A DNA stretch of 31,864 nt, taken from assembly GCA_002751075.1 (NCBI GenBank), contig NAOQ01000602.1:14750-46613 (forward strand), read 5' to 3'. Made by a program: the position numbers and the translations under genes. A model generated the notes under the pieces. That model ran no database searches and had not been told where the DNA came from. It worked only from the letters and a program-made list of their open reading frames with translations. Shown here in pieces: positions 1 to 12,800 of the stretch (positions within the stretch are counted from its first letter, which is position 1; every line of letters starts with the position of its first letter). This stretch comes from Ichthyophonus hoferi (lineage: Eukaryota; Opisthokonta; Ichthyosporea; Ichthyophonida; Ichthyophonidae).

Positions 1-276
1 CTGCTGGAAGTATTACTATATATTAGTTTATAATAGAATATATTACTATCAAAGTCACAAAATCATTATATTAACAAAATAATTTAAAATGACTTCGATT
101 AAGGTATTTCTGTAACTTGCCATTTTCTACTTAGATACTTATTACAATAATATATATACATTATTACAATACTTGTTTTTTCCACACTTATCACAACAAC
201 AAAATAATATTTTAATGATAATATAATATATTAAAACCTGTTGCAACTCATCATTTTTCCACTCATCTACTTATTG

Positions 277-312
<36 letters not shown>

Positions 313-1011
313 AGGATACAAATAACTAGATAGGGAATATTAAAGATAATAGTGATTAATTTTTATCAACAGTATAGTTAATCTAGATCTATTGGTTTGT
401 GTAAGTAAACAATATCTGCAACTAATCTTAGGCTTTTCTTGATCACATCCAAGATTAATTATTAAGTAGATAATTATACACAAAACAATCAAATATCAAT
501 ACTTAAGTAGTCATTACTTTTACACAGTAGAACTGTGATGATCTTTGAAACATGATATAGGTAGGTTATTATTGGGGAAAATCTTTAAATATAATTTTTT
601 TTTCCCCTGAATAATAATAATAATACCGAAACAATACATTACTATGCCCCTTTTTAATCAATGTAGCGGCCGATTGTTTTTAAAATTATTAATACAAGGT
701 TACACATAACATATCCTACTTTGTATCATACAGTATACCACACAGGTTATATCATAAAGTATATATATACCCCAATACATATATCATTACATACTATTCA
801 GTATATTATACAAATTGGAACCAAAGCGTTTACTGCACTTTTAAAATTCATTATTTTATTTATTGTTATTATATTCGACCATTACCAGAAAGAAAAGACA
901 TTCTTTCCTAGGTAAGTTTGAGAAAAATTCTTTGTGAACAATCGAAGTTTCTTATTAGCTCCGACTACCTTACGACAACAGCTAAATGTAACTCGGTACA
1001 ATAATACTAGC
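1..1011. other. AT-rich spacer downstream of ATG10
   Basis: No convincing gene is visible. The stretch is A/T-rich simple sequence with a (TA)n microsatellite near 283-308 and short poly-A/poly-T tracts. The only open frame of note (721-915, plus) is composed of Tyr, Ile and His codons from low-complexity sequence, resembles no protein I know and has no partner exons with matching splice phases, so I treat it as non-coding. Confidence 0.6.
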
Positions 1012-1017
1012 TTTATT
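1012..1017 (-). terminator. ATG10: Candidate poly(A) signal of ATG10
   Basis: The minus strand reads AATAAA here, about 55 bases beyond the ATG10 stop codon at 1071-1073. Distance and orientation fit a eukaryotic cleavage/polyadenylation signal, but in such AT-rich DNA the hexamer is common by chance. Confidence 0.5.
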
Positions 1018-1070
1018 TCCAATAACACACTATATCATATAATATATCGTATAGTATATATCGCACGTTA

Positions 1071-4000
1071 TTAGATACAGTCATTAGTCATCAAGTAGCT
1101 GACAGGCAGAGTTAAACCAATCATAGGTCCCACCAAGCTAATCCAGATAATTAATGGGTTAGTTTCATTGGCTGTATCTATGGGTCTAGCGATCGCCAAT
1201 AGGTTAGCTGTACGACAGGGGTGGACTTGGAAATATGGTTGGTCTAGAACCGGATGATCCTATTGGAGGAATCATAAAGTTAAATTTTAATAATATTATT
1301 ACATATCACACATCACACATGTCTTAGTTCTAACAGCATAATAGAAAAATATATAGACGCTAGAGATATATATATAGTGAACTTGTAAATATGGTTGATC
1401 AGGAACGGAATGATTCTATTAGTTGAATGATGAAATGAAAATATAATAATACTACTATGATTATAGAAATATAATAATATTATTACATACCATACATGCT
1501 TTAACTTCAACTAGAACCGACAAATACATAAGCTAGATATATATAGTTATATAGAAATAACCCATCATGGAGGACAGATAAAAATATAAAATAGTAACAC
1601 TTACGATCTGAGTAATAACTGATAGTCTGACATCATCATAAATTAGTCTTTCAGAGGATGGTACAATTTGCCATACTTGGTCTAGGTTGAGTGGTTTACT
1701 GTCTATAGTAATATGGATTAGTCTAGCATAGTGTAAGGTAGGACAGGGTAGCGTAAAGTAGTGTAGTGAGGTGTAGTGTAGTGTAGGAACGTGTAAGTCA
1801 GTGTGGTGTAATGCAGTGTATTGTATGATACTATATTATATTATATTAAATTATACTGTAACATACTATGTTATAAATGCCATAGCATACAGAATAATCT
1901 AGCTATATACCAACTATAAACAAGTAGGGAGGGACGGGATGTATGCGTAACATAACTTAGAGGTTTATATGCATGCATACATATACATGAAACATAAATC
2001 AAAAATTATGTAGTGGTACCAACAAGTAATTATACTCATTAGATTAGGTTGAAGGAAAAGAAAGAACCTTACCTAGTTTAGAGACCTTGAAATAGAGAAC
2101 TGGTACCTGATAACTAACCAGATAGACAATATGGTATACAAATACACCCCATTGGTCATTGGGTGCTAGGATGTCACTGGGTTTCTATGGAAACCATGGT
2201 GATGAGTATAGTGGGATAGGATGCATGTTGTAATGCAATATAATATGATATGATATGATATGATATGAGAGGATAGGATAGAATATATGCTACAGATGAT
2301 ACGAAAAATAACTCCACAGTTCTGGGGCCAGTTGAGTCTGACTGGACTGACAAGGAGAAGATAAAGGAATCATAATTTAATAAATGGAATATATATATAA
2401 TGTGTATGATCAGGAAAGGATAATAAATGGAGAAGGGAGAAGAAGAAGAGAGAGAAAGACAGAAAGAGATAGATGGGGGATAGATATACAACAAGATAGT
2501 AAGACGTACCAATAAGGTGGAAGGGTCATTATCCAACAAGATATCTTCCTCATCATCCAATAAATTATCCATGTCATTGTTCTCAGCCGTCCCTGATAAC
2601 CCACAAATCAATAGCAATAACTAACCTTATTAGTCACACTAATTAATTAATGATATAGATATTAATGACATTCATTAACTTCAATAATTAAACTAAACAA
2701 TTAGTCATACACATTAATCAAAATAATAATCATCCACGTTCAATAATCCCACTAATGAAGTTCCCAAATTAGCCTAGTTAATTATCTCAATTAATCCAAC
2801 TGCATCGCCAATACACCATATTCTTATATTCTAAAATCAACCACTACCCATTCGTTCCTAAAATGTTTATCGTCTTTAATTAACTCTGCACTATATATAT
2901 ATATATATATATTATATTGTAAATGATGAAGAATATACTAAGATATACTAGCATATGTTTTAATATGGTACTCACCATTCTTTAAATGTAGATCGCTGGT
3001 TGTCGAATCGTTTTGCTGCATCTACTTACTATGTGAGACATAATCATATTTTATTGTATTTTATTAGATATTATATTATATTATGTTTGAAATAGCTATG
3101 GTATACAACGCAGATAAAACTACCTATCATTGAGGTGGGGTAGATATCAGGGTGTAACATAGCAACATATACCTACACCTCAATCTATCCGCTGGGATAT
3201 AAATACTAGCTTATTATTGGTTAGCTGATTATACCTAACAATTACAATGTACAAACATACCTACATACCTACATACATATATACAACTATACATATACAC
3301 AGGTTAATGGTTTTCATAAACTTACACTCACTGGTTGGGTAACTAATTTCCGTAAAATGTTGGCCTTGCAAAGATAACCTCCCCCAGGACGACCCTGTCC
3401 AATATGTGTTAAATAATTAGAGATGAGATTATATTAGATTGGGTTAGATTGAATCTGATTATACTACACTGTTATTGTAGATGTGTTTGTTATAGCATAA
3501 TGCTATATAATATAATATCAGATAAGATTATATAATATACTCCACCCTATTATATCATACTACATATTATATAAGGAAAGACAAAAGGACAAGAAAGTAT
3601 ATATGTGAGTATATATTGTGTATGTGCTGATTTATACAAGTATAAAAGTCTAATGTTATACCATACCATACCAAACAGTATACTTACATGAACCTCAACC
3701 CATTGCCACTCGTCATTGTTTCTTTTGGATCGTTCTAAAAAATCGGCTGCGGCCACTGTTAAAATATAATATTTTATAAGTAAGGATGTATTGATCTATA
3801 TCTAGATATACATGGATATAATTATATATATATCAAATGTATATATTGTAAATACATAAACGACATATTATCACTTGCAGAGTGCTAGTATAATAGTCGT
3901 AGAAACAACTAAGGGGCTAAACTTTTAATATATAATAATAATAATAATATAGTATTAGGAATATTCTCACTGTACAGTAAGGTATAAAATTATTTGTAAT

Positions 4001-4278
4001 GACTGAAAGTAAACTTAGTAGGAGTGCTTCAACTAGGAAGTTAGTTTAAGGAGGATAGATTATACTCAGCCATGCTTACTTACTTACATATACATTCATA
4101 CACTCATTCCTACATTACTTACATACATACATATATACACCTACATAAGTACAGATACACCTACTTCCCTACAAACCTACCTCCTTACATATATGCACAC
4201 CTATATATACAAACATATAAACATACATAAATACATACCTTTAAATTCTGTCCAAGTAAGTGTCCTCTGCTCCTCCAT
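1071..4278 (-). CDS. ATG10: ATG10, E2-like ATG12-conjugating enzyme (8 exons)
   Basis: ATG10 accepts ATG12 from ATG7 and transfers it to ATG5 in cytosolic autophagosome formation. Exons on the minus strand: 4278-4239, 3755-3688, 3394-3332, 3021-2976, 2592-2510, 2184-2073, 1702-1605, 1259-1071. All have GT-AG borders and matching phases, giving 232 residues; I recall human ATG10 as 220. The start MEEQRTLTWTEF parallels human MEEDEFIGEKTF. Then come DEWQWVEVH and GYLCK (human DSWEW, GYMCK), an acidic insert (residues ~80-95), the core YHIVYLVSYQVPVLYF (117-132; human YHVLYSCSYQVPVLYF), DQVW (145-148) and DHPVLDQPYFQVHPC (171-185). Cys185 in HPC corresponds to the catalytic cysteine. The tail ISLVGPMIGLTLPVSY matches human LSIVGPVVGLNLPLSY. 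Exon 4 may instead start at 3015, two residues shorter. The exon-8 acceptor lies in a tandem duplication (1224-1555). Confidence 0.95.
1224..1555. repeat. Tandem duplication across the ATG10 exon-8 acceptor
   Basis: The segment 1224-1380 contains the first 36 nt of ATG10 exon 8, its acceptor and about 120 nt of intron. It is followed directly by a diverged copy, 1381 to about 1555. The exon-like part of the copy (1381-1417 on the minus strand, acceptor AATAG) encodes NHSVPDQPYLQVH beside the genuine DHPVLDQPYFQVH. The copies match throughout with small indels. Confidence 0.8.
1730..1850. repeat. Degenerate GTGTAG-rich tract in ATG10 intron 6
   Basis: Repeated short words of the form GTGTAG/GTAGTGTAG/GTAAAGTAGT lie just upstream of ATG10 exon 7 in the transcribed direction. 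This is simple-sequence expansion without visible coding content. Confidence 0.5.
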
Positions 4279-5457
4279 TCTAAGAACTAAATCTTTATTA
4301 ATATCGTTTCCTAACAGGGTTTCCGAAATAAATACAATAAATACAATATATATTATGCAATATATAATAAAATAGAGTATAAATACGGATGTTCGCAAAG
4401 AGGGTTAACTAGTAAACAGATATGGACTTGAAAATAGAATGATTTTTATCTTATTTTATCCAATAAAATAATTAAAACTGGTAGTGCGGCGAATCAACGG
4501 ATGGAATTATATTTTTTACAATTTTAGTCTGTAAAGCTAACTTTATTGACGTGCCTAACTGCCTGCATTCAGATTAGTCTAGACCAATAATTTACATACC
4601 CATATTACCTTTCTTGACACTAGTGCTATGAGCACATAATATATATGGCTTTAATTAAATTATTGGTACCTATATATAGATACCAATAGGAAATCCTCTT
4701 GTGGATAAAACAGAGTATTAACGAAGTCTTCCTGAAATGTAGAAAGGACCGGTTTTTACAAAGCGTAAGTTGAAATGCGTTATTGGAGTTATACTTGCGG
4801 GTGTAATTGTAACTTCTAGGCGTATACTTAATTAAAAATTTAATATTAATATTAACATTGCAATGGTCATAACAATTTGTAAGTGTAAATTATAAAGCTG
4901 TCGGGAAACAGTGATACTGAGATTCCCCTAAACCACAACAGGGAACGACAGAGAATTGAGGCCTCTCTGGAAAAATAGGTAGCCAAAATCGTGTGGACTC
5001 TCCATTGAAATATCAGCCAATGAGCGTTGAATTTATTTTAAAATCATCACAGAACTAGCTATATGTATAATCCTTTTAACCAGTTGCTCATCTACGAATT
5101 CATAAAACCACACATAGCCAATACATAATATTTTAATCGTTTAATGGAGATTTTTCATTGTAGTGCTAAAACAGGAATATTTAGTTCATTCAGTTATTTT
5201 TATATATAGCTATAATCAAATAATTGGACAGGATCCAACATGTTTGTTTGCCATATGTATTTCTTAAATATTTGAACTTACACCAATCAATCTCTAAAAT
5301 CATTCACTCAAATCATTACCTAGAATTGTTGATTAGTCATTGCAAATGATAATTCACATTAGCCCACCACTCTTTAACGTACAACCCTACCACCCTCATA
5401 TCCATGCAATATGGGATAATACAGGATAAAATAATTTGCTGCAATACAATTGCATTA
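4279..5457. other. Spacer upstream of ATG10
   Basis: Presumed 5' flank of ATG10. The open frame continues upstream of the ATG without homology to ATG10, so translation is taken to start at 4278. The rest is A/T-rich sequence in which I see no exon series, RNA gene or clear repeat. Promoter elements cannot be assigned from sequence alone. Confidence 0.5.
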
Positions 5458-5778
5458 TTATAACATTAAAGGAAAATTGTCGAAGTGCGTATATTTCACA
5501 TAATGTAAGGTGAAAATTTCTATTAGCGCTAGTGTCTTGGTGATATAGTTGGGATATTTCAAATCTGATAATGGCACAGATTTAATAATTTTAAAGAGAA
5601 TAATTCTAGTTGTCCTCAGTGGTCTTCTATGAATGGTATTTTTACGATCGGTCCTATTGACACTGATGAACCGAACTTTTGATTGACACCCGCGATAACC
5701 CTTGTTGCGGAACGAATAAAAAGAACGAAAATAACTACTTATAAACGCGCGCAATGGCGTTTCAACCATTATAGACAA
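5458..5778 (-). other. Unrecognised open frame, 106 codons
   Basis: An uninterrupted minus-strand frame begins MSIMVETPLRAFISSYF and is rich in Arg, Ser, Thr and Ile. Its 5' end is locally less AT-rich and contains CpG-rich sequence (near 5744-5760), unlike the surrounding spacer. I recognise no domain and cannot link it by splice phases to other exons. It sits beside a dispersed repeat (5918-6195), so it may be part of a mobile element or simply a chance frame. Confidence 0.2.
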
Positions 5779-5917
5779 TGCTTTATATCTCTAATATATA
5801 CAATTTATTTTAATGATTAAAAGATACTTGTTCTGTATTTAATATTACACAACCATCGTATTTTTATTGTTATGTTTAGATCAATACCAGCACTTGAGAA
5901 TAAGCGCCAGTCTTCTG

Positions 5918-6195
5918 CAAATCTTTTTCCTACCAATAATACTGAGAATTGCTTAGTAAAATTTGAGTCCAACAACACACATTACATACGTACAAATATA
6001 GCACTCCTCATTGATAGAACACACTGCGCCATATGCACTATCGCATTTGAACGAACTAAAGTAAAAATTCCTTCTTCAGCAATAGCTGAATATAATCCTA
6101 ATAGACATCTAAAAATGAGAGTCAACATATACATCTGTCTTTACATTGCCTTCTATTGAAAGCAAATCAGCACTAAGTATTGTGTATACTGTTAG
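5918..6195 (+). repeat. Dispersed repeat, copy 1, with a shared open frame
   Basis: About 270 bp recur in the same orientation at about 25372-25640. Both copies carry the same reading frame over about 65 codons. Here it includes SNNTHYIRTNIALLIDRTH and RTKVKIPSSAIAEYNPNRHL; the other copy has SNNTHYMHANIAPFIDSTH and QTKVKILSSVLAEYNRNRHL. In this copy the frame can be read from an ATG at 5872 to a stop at 6157-6159. The family is unrecognised; a fragment of a mobile-element protein or a short duplicated gene are both possible. Confidence 0.6.
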
Positions 6196-6572
6196 CCCAG
6201 CCGAAGATATTTCTACGCAAAATTCACATTACTCTAACAATCATAACTAACTGGGCTCACCGATAAGTAGCAGTTATCGACACTTAAAAATCAAGATATC
6301 ATGGTATATATAATATCCCTTTATTACTCATCCTTTTATTACTCATCTAGTAACAACTATACAGAATACAGATATATATTAAGAATTTGTTTGCACCAAT
6401 TAAATATTCAACTAATGCTTTATAATAGTAAACTTTCTGGTAGATGGATGAAAGTAAGAAGTGTGGGCTCAGAGATAACCACAGTAAAAATTAAATCATA
6501 GATATAATAGGCCATTCAACTAGCAATAAGGAGCTACGTCATACAAACTCCATCATATCAAATCATATCATG

Positions 6573-6578
6573 TTTATT
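6573..6578 (-). terminator. NUDCD1: Candidate poly(A) signal of NUDCD1
   Basis: AATAAA on the minus strand, about 225 bases beyond the NUDCD1 stop at 6801-6803. It is the first such hexamer I find downstream of the gene. The region between consists of CATATCATAT-type simple sequence. Confidence 0.4.
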
Positions 6579-6800
6579 CTCATATACTAGCATATTATAC
6601 TACATCATATTATAGCATAACATAAATTAATATGACCAAAAATAATGTAACATAACATAGCACAACCTATATGATCTATTCTCACATCATAACGTATCAT
6701 ACTATATCATGCCGTATCCTATCACATCATATCATACATCATTTCTTCTTACACCATATCATATCATGTCATATGATTTATATAGTATACGGATGTACAA

Positions 6801-9800
6801 CTAACTCATAACCTTGGCCATGTAGAGGACATTATCAGTCAGGACTGCCACCCAATGAGTGAGGGCCTAAGAGAAAAAACAGCGCAGTGATTGGATATAA
6901 ATCAAAATGAATAGAAAATTATAATATATGTATGTATATATGTATATGAGAAGGTAGATATTTATGTATGTATGTACGTATGCATGTATATCTGAATGTA
7001 AAACAAGTACAAAGATAAATAAAGATTGTAATCGTAGAAGGATGTGTGAGAGAGAAAGAAGCAATGATAGAATGTGTTGTAAGGGATTGGTCAGTCTCTG
7101 GTCTTTTTAAAGTAACCCCACCTTTCAAACTTTGTAGAAAGAGTAGAAACAACGCACTGGTATATGTATAAATGACCTATATGGTTCGGATAAAAATGGG
7201 ACACCTTTCCCATTATCCTTTTATTTTCCATCCCATGATTTTAGACCTATTATATGATAGTATATGGGTGACTGTCCAATTTGCAATATCGTTTTATAAG
7301 TCAGAGGCTAAATACCCAACCGGTTTTACTATTTAAAATTCTCATTTTAATGGACCAATTGTCTTGGCAACTTAAACAAGAACTTTATATAAATATAGCT
7401 ATATCTACTATTGCAAATGTAAACTTAGAGAAAACTTTTAAATAGCAAAGAAAGAGAAAGTGAAGATAAAACTTAAAGCACAGCTCTAACCTACTATATT
7501 CCCTTAAATGCAATAATATATAATTAAATATATAAACCTCCTTACAGGTTTGTGAACATGTACATATAATATAAGGAATAGTAGTAGGAAGAGAGATTAA
7601 AACTTGCCACAGAGAAATTGTTACCTAGTTCCTACATGTTTGATATTATATCATACTCTATCATATTATACTATGTTATCATAATATATTATACCATAAA
7701 TAATCACACCACACCAACTCATATCATATCATAAATCAACACTAATAAATACTCCTAAACACACAACCAACAGACATATGATTTGTAACCAAACCCATCA
7801 CGCACTCACCTGAAAACCAATAATATCACCAGTACTATCCAATGGGAGCAGTCTCTGTGTGGCCACGTGCATACCCTGCTTAGGCATATGGTACACAAAC
7901 ACACTCTGTGTGACATCACACATAGCTGCATATTGATTGGTCATTGACCCCTCCAGAAATTTCTTAGCAGTCTTGGAGGCCACTACATAGGCCAATGCAT
8001 GAAAGGTATTGGTGTGGATAAGATCCTGGGAGGGGTTTAGGAGGCCATGGGTGGGTGCTATACAGGAGAGAGGGAAGGGTTAGGATAGGTTGAATTATTA
8101 CATACCCATGATATTTCTCTAATCACTTAGCTGTTAGATATCATGAAGATGCTAAGGATATCTTTGTTTCTTGGAAATCATACTCGTGTTTATCTGAATA
8201 AATTATAATATATTATAATAGGAATATCATATAATAGGAGTATCATGAGAGCCAATAGTATAATAGGAATGTTATACGAACCAATAATATAACAGGAATA
8301 GTATATAAACTAATCATATAACAGAAATGCATGAGCTAAGAGAGACAATGGGGTGGGGAGGGAGAGCATTACTATATAGAGGTGTGTAGCACAGAGCATC
8401 CACATTGTATTTAACACCTAGTGATTGGTTGGCAGTGTTGGACTGTGCACTGGTAAACAACCACTCACGTGTACCTAGGGTGGTCTGAGAAGATAGGGAG
8501 GGTGAGAGAGGGATTGACAAAGAGAGATAAAGAGTGAGGCCATAGAAAAGGATATATGTATGACTACATATAAACATGCATATAGACAACAGACAGATAG
8601 AAATTCAATAAATAGATAGGGTAGGTAGATATGAAAGAAAGAAAATATAAAATTACAAAATTAATAAGCCAGCATTTGTATAGGAAAAATTAAATAGATA
8701 TCAGAAAAGAATGATCTAGTGCACAAGTAAGAAGAATCAATACCATCATACTGCCATACTATAGCATGCTTCTATCTAATATTATTATAGTAATATAGTA
8801 ATATAGTAATATCCTATCATACTATTATACTAATATACCATTATAGTGGTAATATATTATACTAATATAGTAATACTCTATCATACTATCACATCAATAT
8901 AGATGCATCCTCTCCTATCATTATACGAATACAGTAATCTTCTATTATACTATTATGCTAATATAGAGATGTCCTTATATTCTAACATACTATAACATGC
9001 ACATACTATCATTATAACAGACTAGCATACTTTTATTTTACTATACAATTTTATGCCCAGACAAACCTATACTACTTTAGGCTCAATCAATCATTTAATC
9101 TAATGTCAGATAATAATGCATAGCAGGATCGTGCAAGGAATATAACTTATCCTATCATTTCACAGAGAATATACAAGTATACTACTATGCTATGATAGGA
9201 TAAGATATGAAATGATATGATATGACATAATATGATACGATATGCTATGATAGGATATGATATAATACACTATGATCTAGTCTGATCTAATATTATATAA
9301 TATAATAAAATACAGTGAGTTGACAAGATATCGTAGAACGGAAAAAAAAGTCGATACATGGTAGAGACAAAGAGAGAATATAGAACATTATACTTATAAT
9401 CATCATCAGCTCGCTTATAACTGTATATACCTACATACATATATAAAGATATACACATACTATATCTATAAAAATATTATACTGCAAAGGCATTTTACGT
9501 AAGCATAGTAAAAGAAAGAACATAAGCATGACTGAATAAGAGCGCAGGAGAGGCAGATAATGGTGTGATACCTGGCCAATTAAAGTGCATTTGTCAGAAG
9601 AGGGTAAGCGCATAACATAATGATAGATGTTCATTGGTGGACTATCACTAAAGTCACACTCCTCTGTCTCCTCAGTAAAGGAAGGTCCACAGGTCTCCAT
9701 AGGCACAGCCCCCTCCTATAGGTTTAGATGGGTGAGATTATTGGCTAAGGTGTGAAGGTGTGATATTATTGGCTAGATCTGTGGGAGTTAATAATATCAT

Positions 9801-12800
9801 TTTTGTTCTATTTTCACCTCAGATTTTGATTTTGATTTTGCATTGGGAGTATAATTGTTAATGTCAACCAATTACTATAATATATGCATCTATAAAGGCT
9901 AACATAGAGAACAAAAAACTAAGATAATTGGTTAAGCATTAGTAAATCCATGAAGAGATGGTATGATTAGCTGGTAATCGTTGAATAATATCGATATCAT
10001 TAGACTAAAAACAAAAATAAATTTAGTTTATCCATATAATCAACGGTGTGAGGTATGTATATAATAAATATGGATATTAATATATCCTACCGTAGTTATT
10101 TTATAATATTATATCCTATCCATTTATATCATAGCCTTACATATTACATCATATCATATTTATCTTATATCCTGTCCTTATATATTACGTATTTATATTT
10201 AGTGTTATATATATATATATATAATGCTATTATATACCAATTCATTGGCAGTGTATTTATCCAATGATTCCAAAGCACGCCGCATATCACTGGGATCCAT
10301 TGTTTCAGGTGTGTGATCTCCTACCAATAGCTGAACCCACCTATAGTCAAAGTAGCATTATATAGTATTTAGTATTGGATAGTGTGTATGGTAGAAAGAA
10401 AAAGAGAAGAAGAGATGAAAAATGCCAATATAATATAATATACTATATACAAGCCAATATCTATATAGACCTACTACCAGTAACTAAACCTGTCTGTAGT
10501 TAAGGTAGGATTCGATTGAGTGTGTACGATGGTTAGAGAGGGAGAGAGAGAAATGACAATGTAGAATAAAGTTTTATCATACAGAATAATATAATATATA
10601 CAACTATATATATATAGACCTACTAGGTACAACTCGCTCCAGTCCATGCATGATATATCCACACAGCCATCATATATTATAGCATACCCAATCAGATCAT
10701 ATTATATTATATCTATCATATCATATCCTACTCTACTCTATTCTATCCTATCATATCTTATCCTATCCTATCATATACTATACTATCCTATCCAATCCTA
10801 TTCAATCACATACCTACCAGACCCACTTGTCTTTTCTAAGTGGATGTCAACATAATCCCCATCACGTGTCCATAGGCACTCACCAGGCACCACATGGCCA
10901 TATAATTGGGCTATAAGGGAAGGAGGCGGTATTTGATTGGTCAATATTATACTCATGTGACCATTTAAAAGTGAGTAAAAACCCACACCAATTATAATTA
11001 AAATATACATAAACACATAAATATAAAGGATATATGCATACACGCATAAATATAGACATAAATGTAATATTTTCTATACCCTATAATCCAGCTCTTTCAA
11101 TCTATAGCATTTAGATATTAAATGGTTACAAACACCAATTACCTTGAGGCAAAAACTGGGTACCATCGCTTAATGAAAAAGACATCTCCTGTGGCGTGAC
11201 AGACCAACACATACTACTGGTGGGTGTATTTACAGGTAGACGAATAGAAATGGTCAGGCTGGTGTCATCTTGGGTCCATGCATAGGGATGACTACTACCC
11301 AATCCAGGATGTTGTTTGACGGAAGAGTCTTCATCAGTTGATAAAGGAGAAGGAGGTCTGAGAGAAAAGGAATAGAGAAAGGGAGAGGAGAGGAGAGGGG
11401 AGAAAGAAAGAAGGAAAGAGTTATGGTGCGAGTATGCAGGATATAGAAAATGCATGGGAGACGAGACCTGTTAGAGTATTAGAGTATTATAGGCTAGTGT
11501 GCATGTAGTGTGATAAAGAGTACGATACTAGAATAATACAACGGTGTCAAAATATAATAGGACTTCACATGATAATATAATTATATACCAATGCAATCAC
11601 ATAATGGCATAATAGTATAATTCTATTATAGTATAAGGATATAATAATATAATAGTAAAATAGCATAATAGTATGATAATATAATCATATAATAGTATAA
11701 TAGCATGCACAACGAAGTATCCTACTACCAATATCCTCCCATCAAACACGCGAACTCAACTCACTGGTCAATAACGACCGAATCATATGGCTTCTCTGAC
11801 AGTATAGCCACCTGATTGGCTATAATATCAATAGAGATATATTGAGGGGAGGACTCTCCCATTAACTCCTGCGAGGGAATATATAATTGATTAGTTAAAT
11901 TTAATTTAATTTAATTCCATTGTAAAATCAATTAAACTACGTTCTATAAAGCTATATGATATTAAGAATAGAGGTATATTTGAGTAAGAGCACCCCAATT
12001 AGTTCTTATGAGGGAGCATATAATTGGATGATTAAATTAAATTCCCTCTAATTAAATTATCAATAGAGATATAATAAAACATAATATAATATAATATAAT
12101 GTCAGTGGACAAGGTGATTGACAACAGAATATGCAGCCACTCAAATACACTTACCTGCATGCTATCTATAGCCCACTCACCCTCTGCCATAGATAGGTGT
12201 ACCAACATCACAGTGGATGCACATTTGGATTGGTTAGTATCTACCACTCTCCATAGGGCAGCTATCATTCGGCCACTATCACTATCTATACCCCCTCCAA
12301 TCACCACGAAGGAACGTCCTGATAGGACGGATGGAAACGCTGATGCCACCGTCCATGGCTCCTAGTAGTTGGCAGGCAATGTTATAAATATATATATATA
12401 TATTTAGCCTTGATTAATGACAGGTAGATCTTTTAATCAGATAATCTTGATTATGTTGTGATCGGATGGAGTGTTCATGCATACAGGATTAAATATGCCA
12501 TATATAGTATAATATATATTATGTATAGCCTTGACCGTACCAACAAGAAACATTGAAATACGGACTATAAGCAATAATAGAAAATATGACAATACGATTA
12601 TTCGAATATGAATGGGATATTATATACAACACGGGGAAGCTGCTACCGCCTAGAGATATTATATACTACTATACATTATATATTACAATGGTTGCATGCA
12701 GTAAACCTATTCGCTAATAAATCCTAATGGAAGGGGTATAGGCTACTTCCTATAGATACTATATATTATATATTATGTATTGTAATGGATGTTTACAGTT

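Noticed and set aside
7091-7156. First choice for the NUDCD1 last exon (CVVSTLSTKFERWGYFKKTRD)
   Set aside because: Phase and length fit, but 6801-6866 encodes ALTHWVAVLTDNVLYMAKVMS, which aligns far better with the human C-terminus LFVLTTKNLFLIKV. Kept only as a possible alternative exon.
10474-10662. Stretch with MDWSELYLVG as the true NUDCD1 exon 7
   Set aside because: It resembles the human sequence at this point, but no AG acceptor in the right phase precedes it and the frame does not continue into the rest of the exon. The segment at 10340-10238 does both.
12099-12365. Plus-strand frame of 88 codons
   Set aside because: Antisense shadow of NUDCD1 exon 3, whose minus-strand reading is supported by homology and splice phases.
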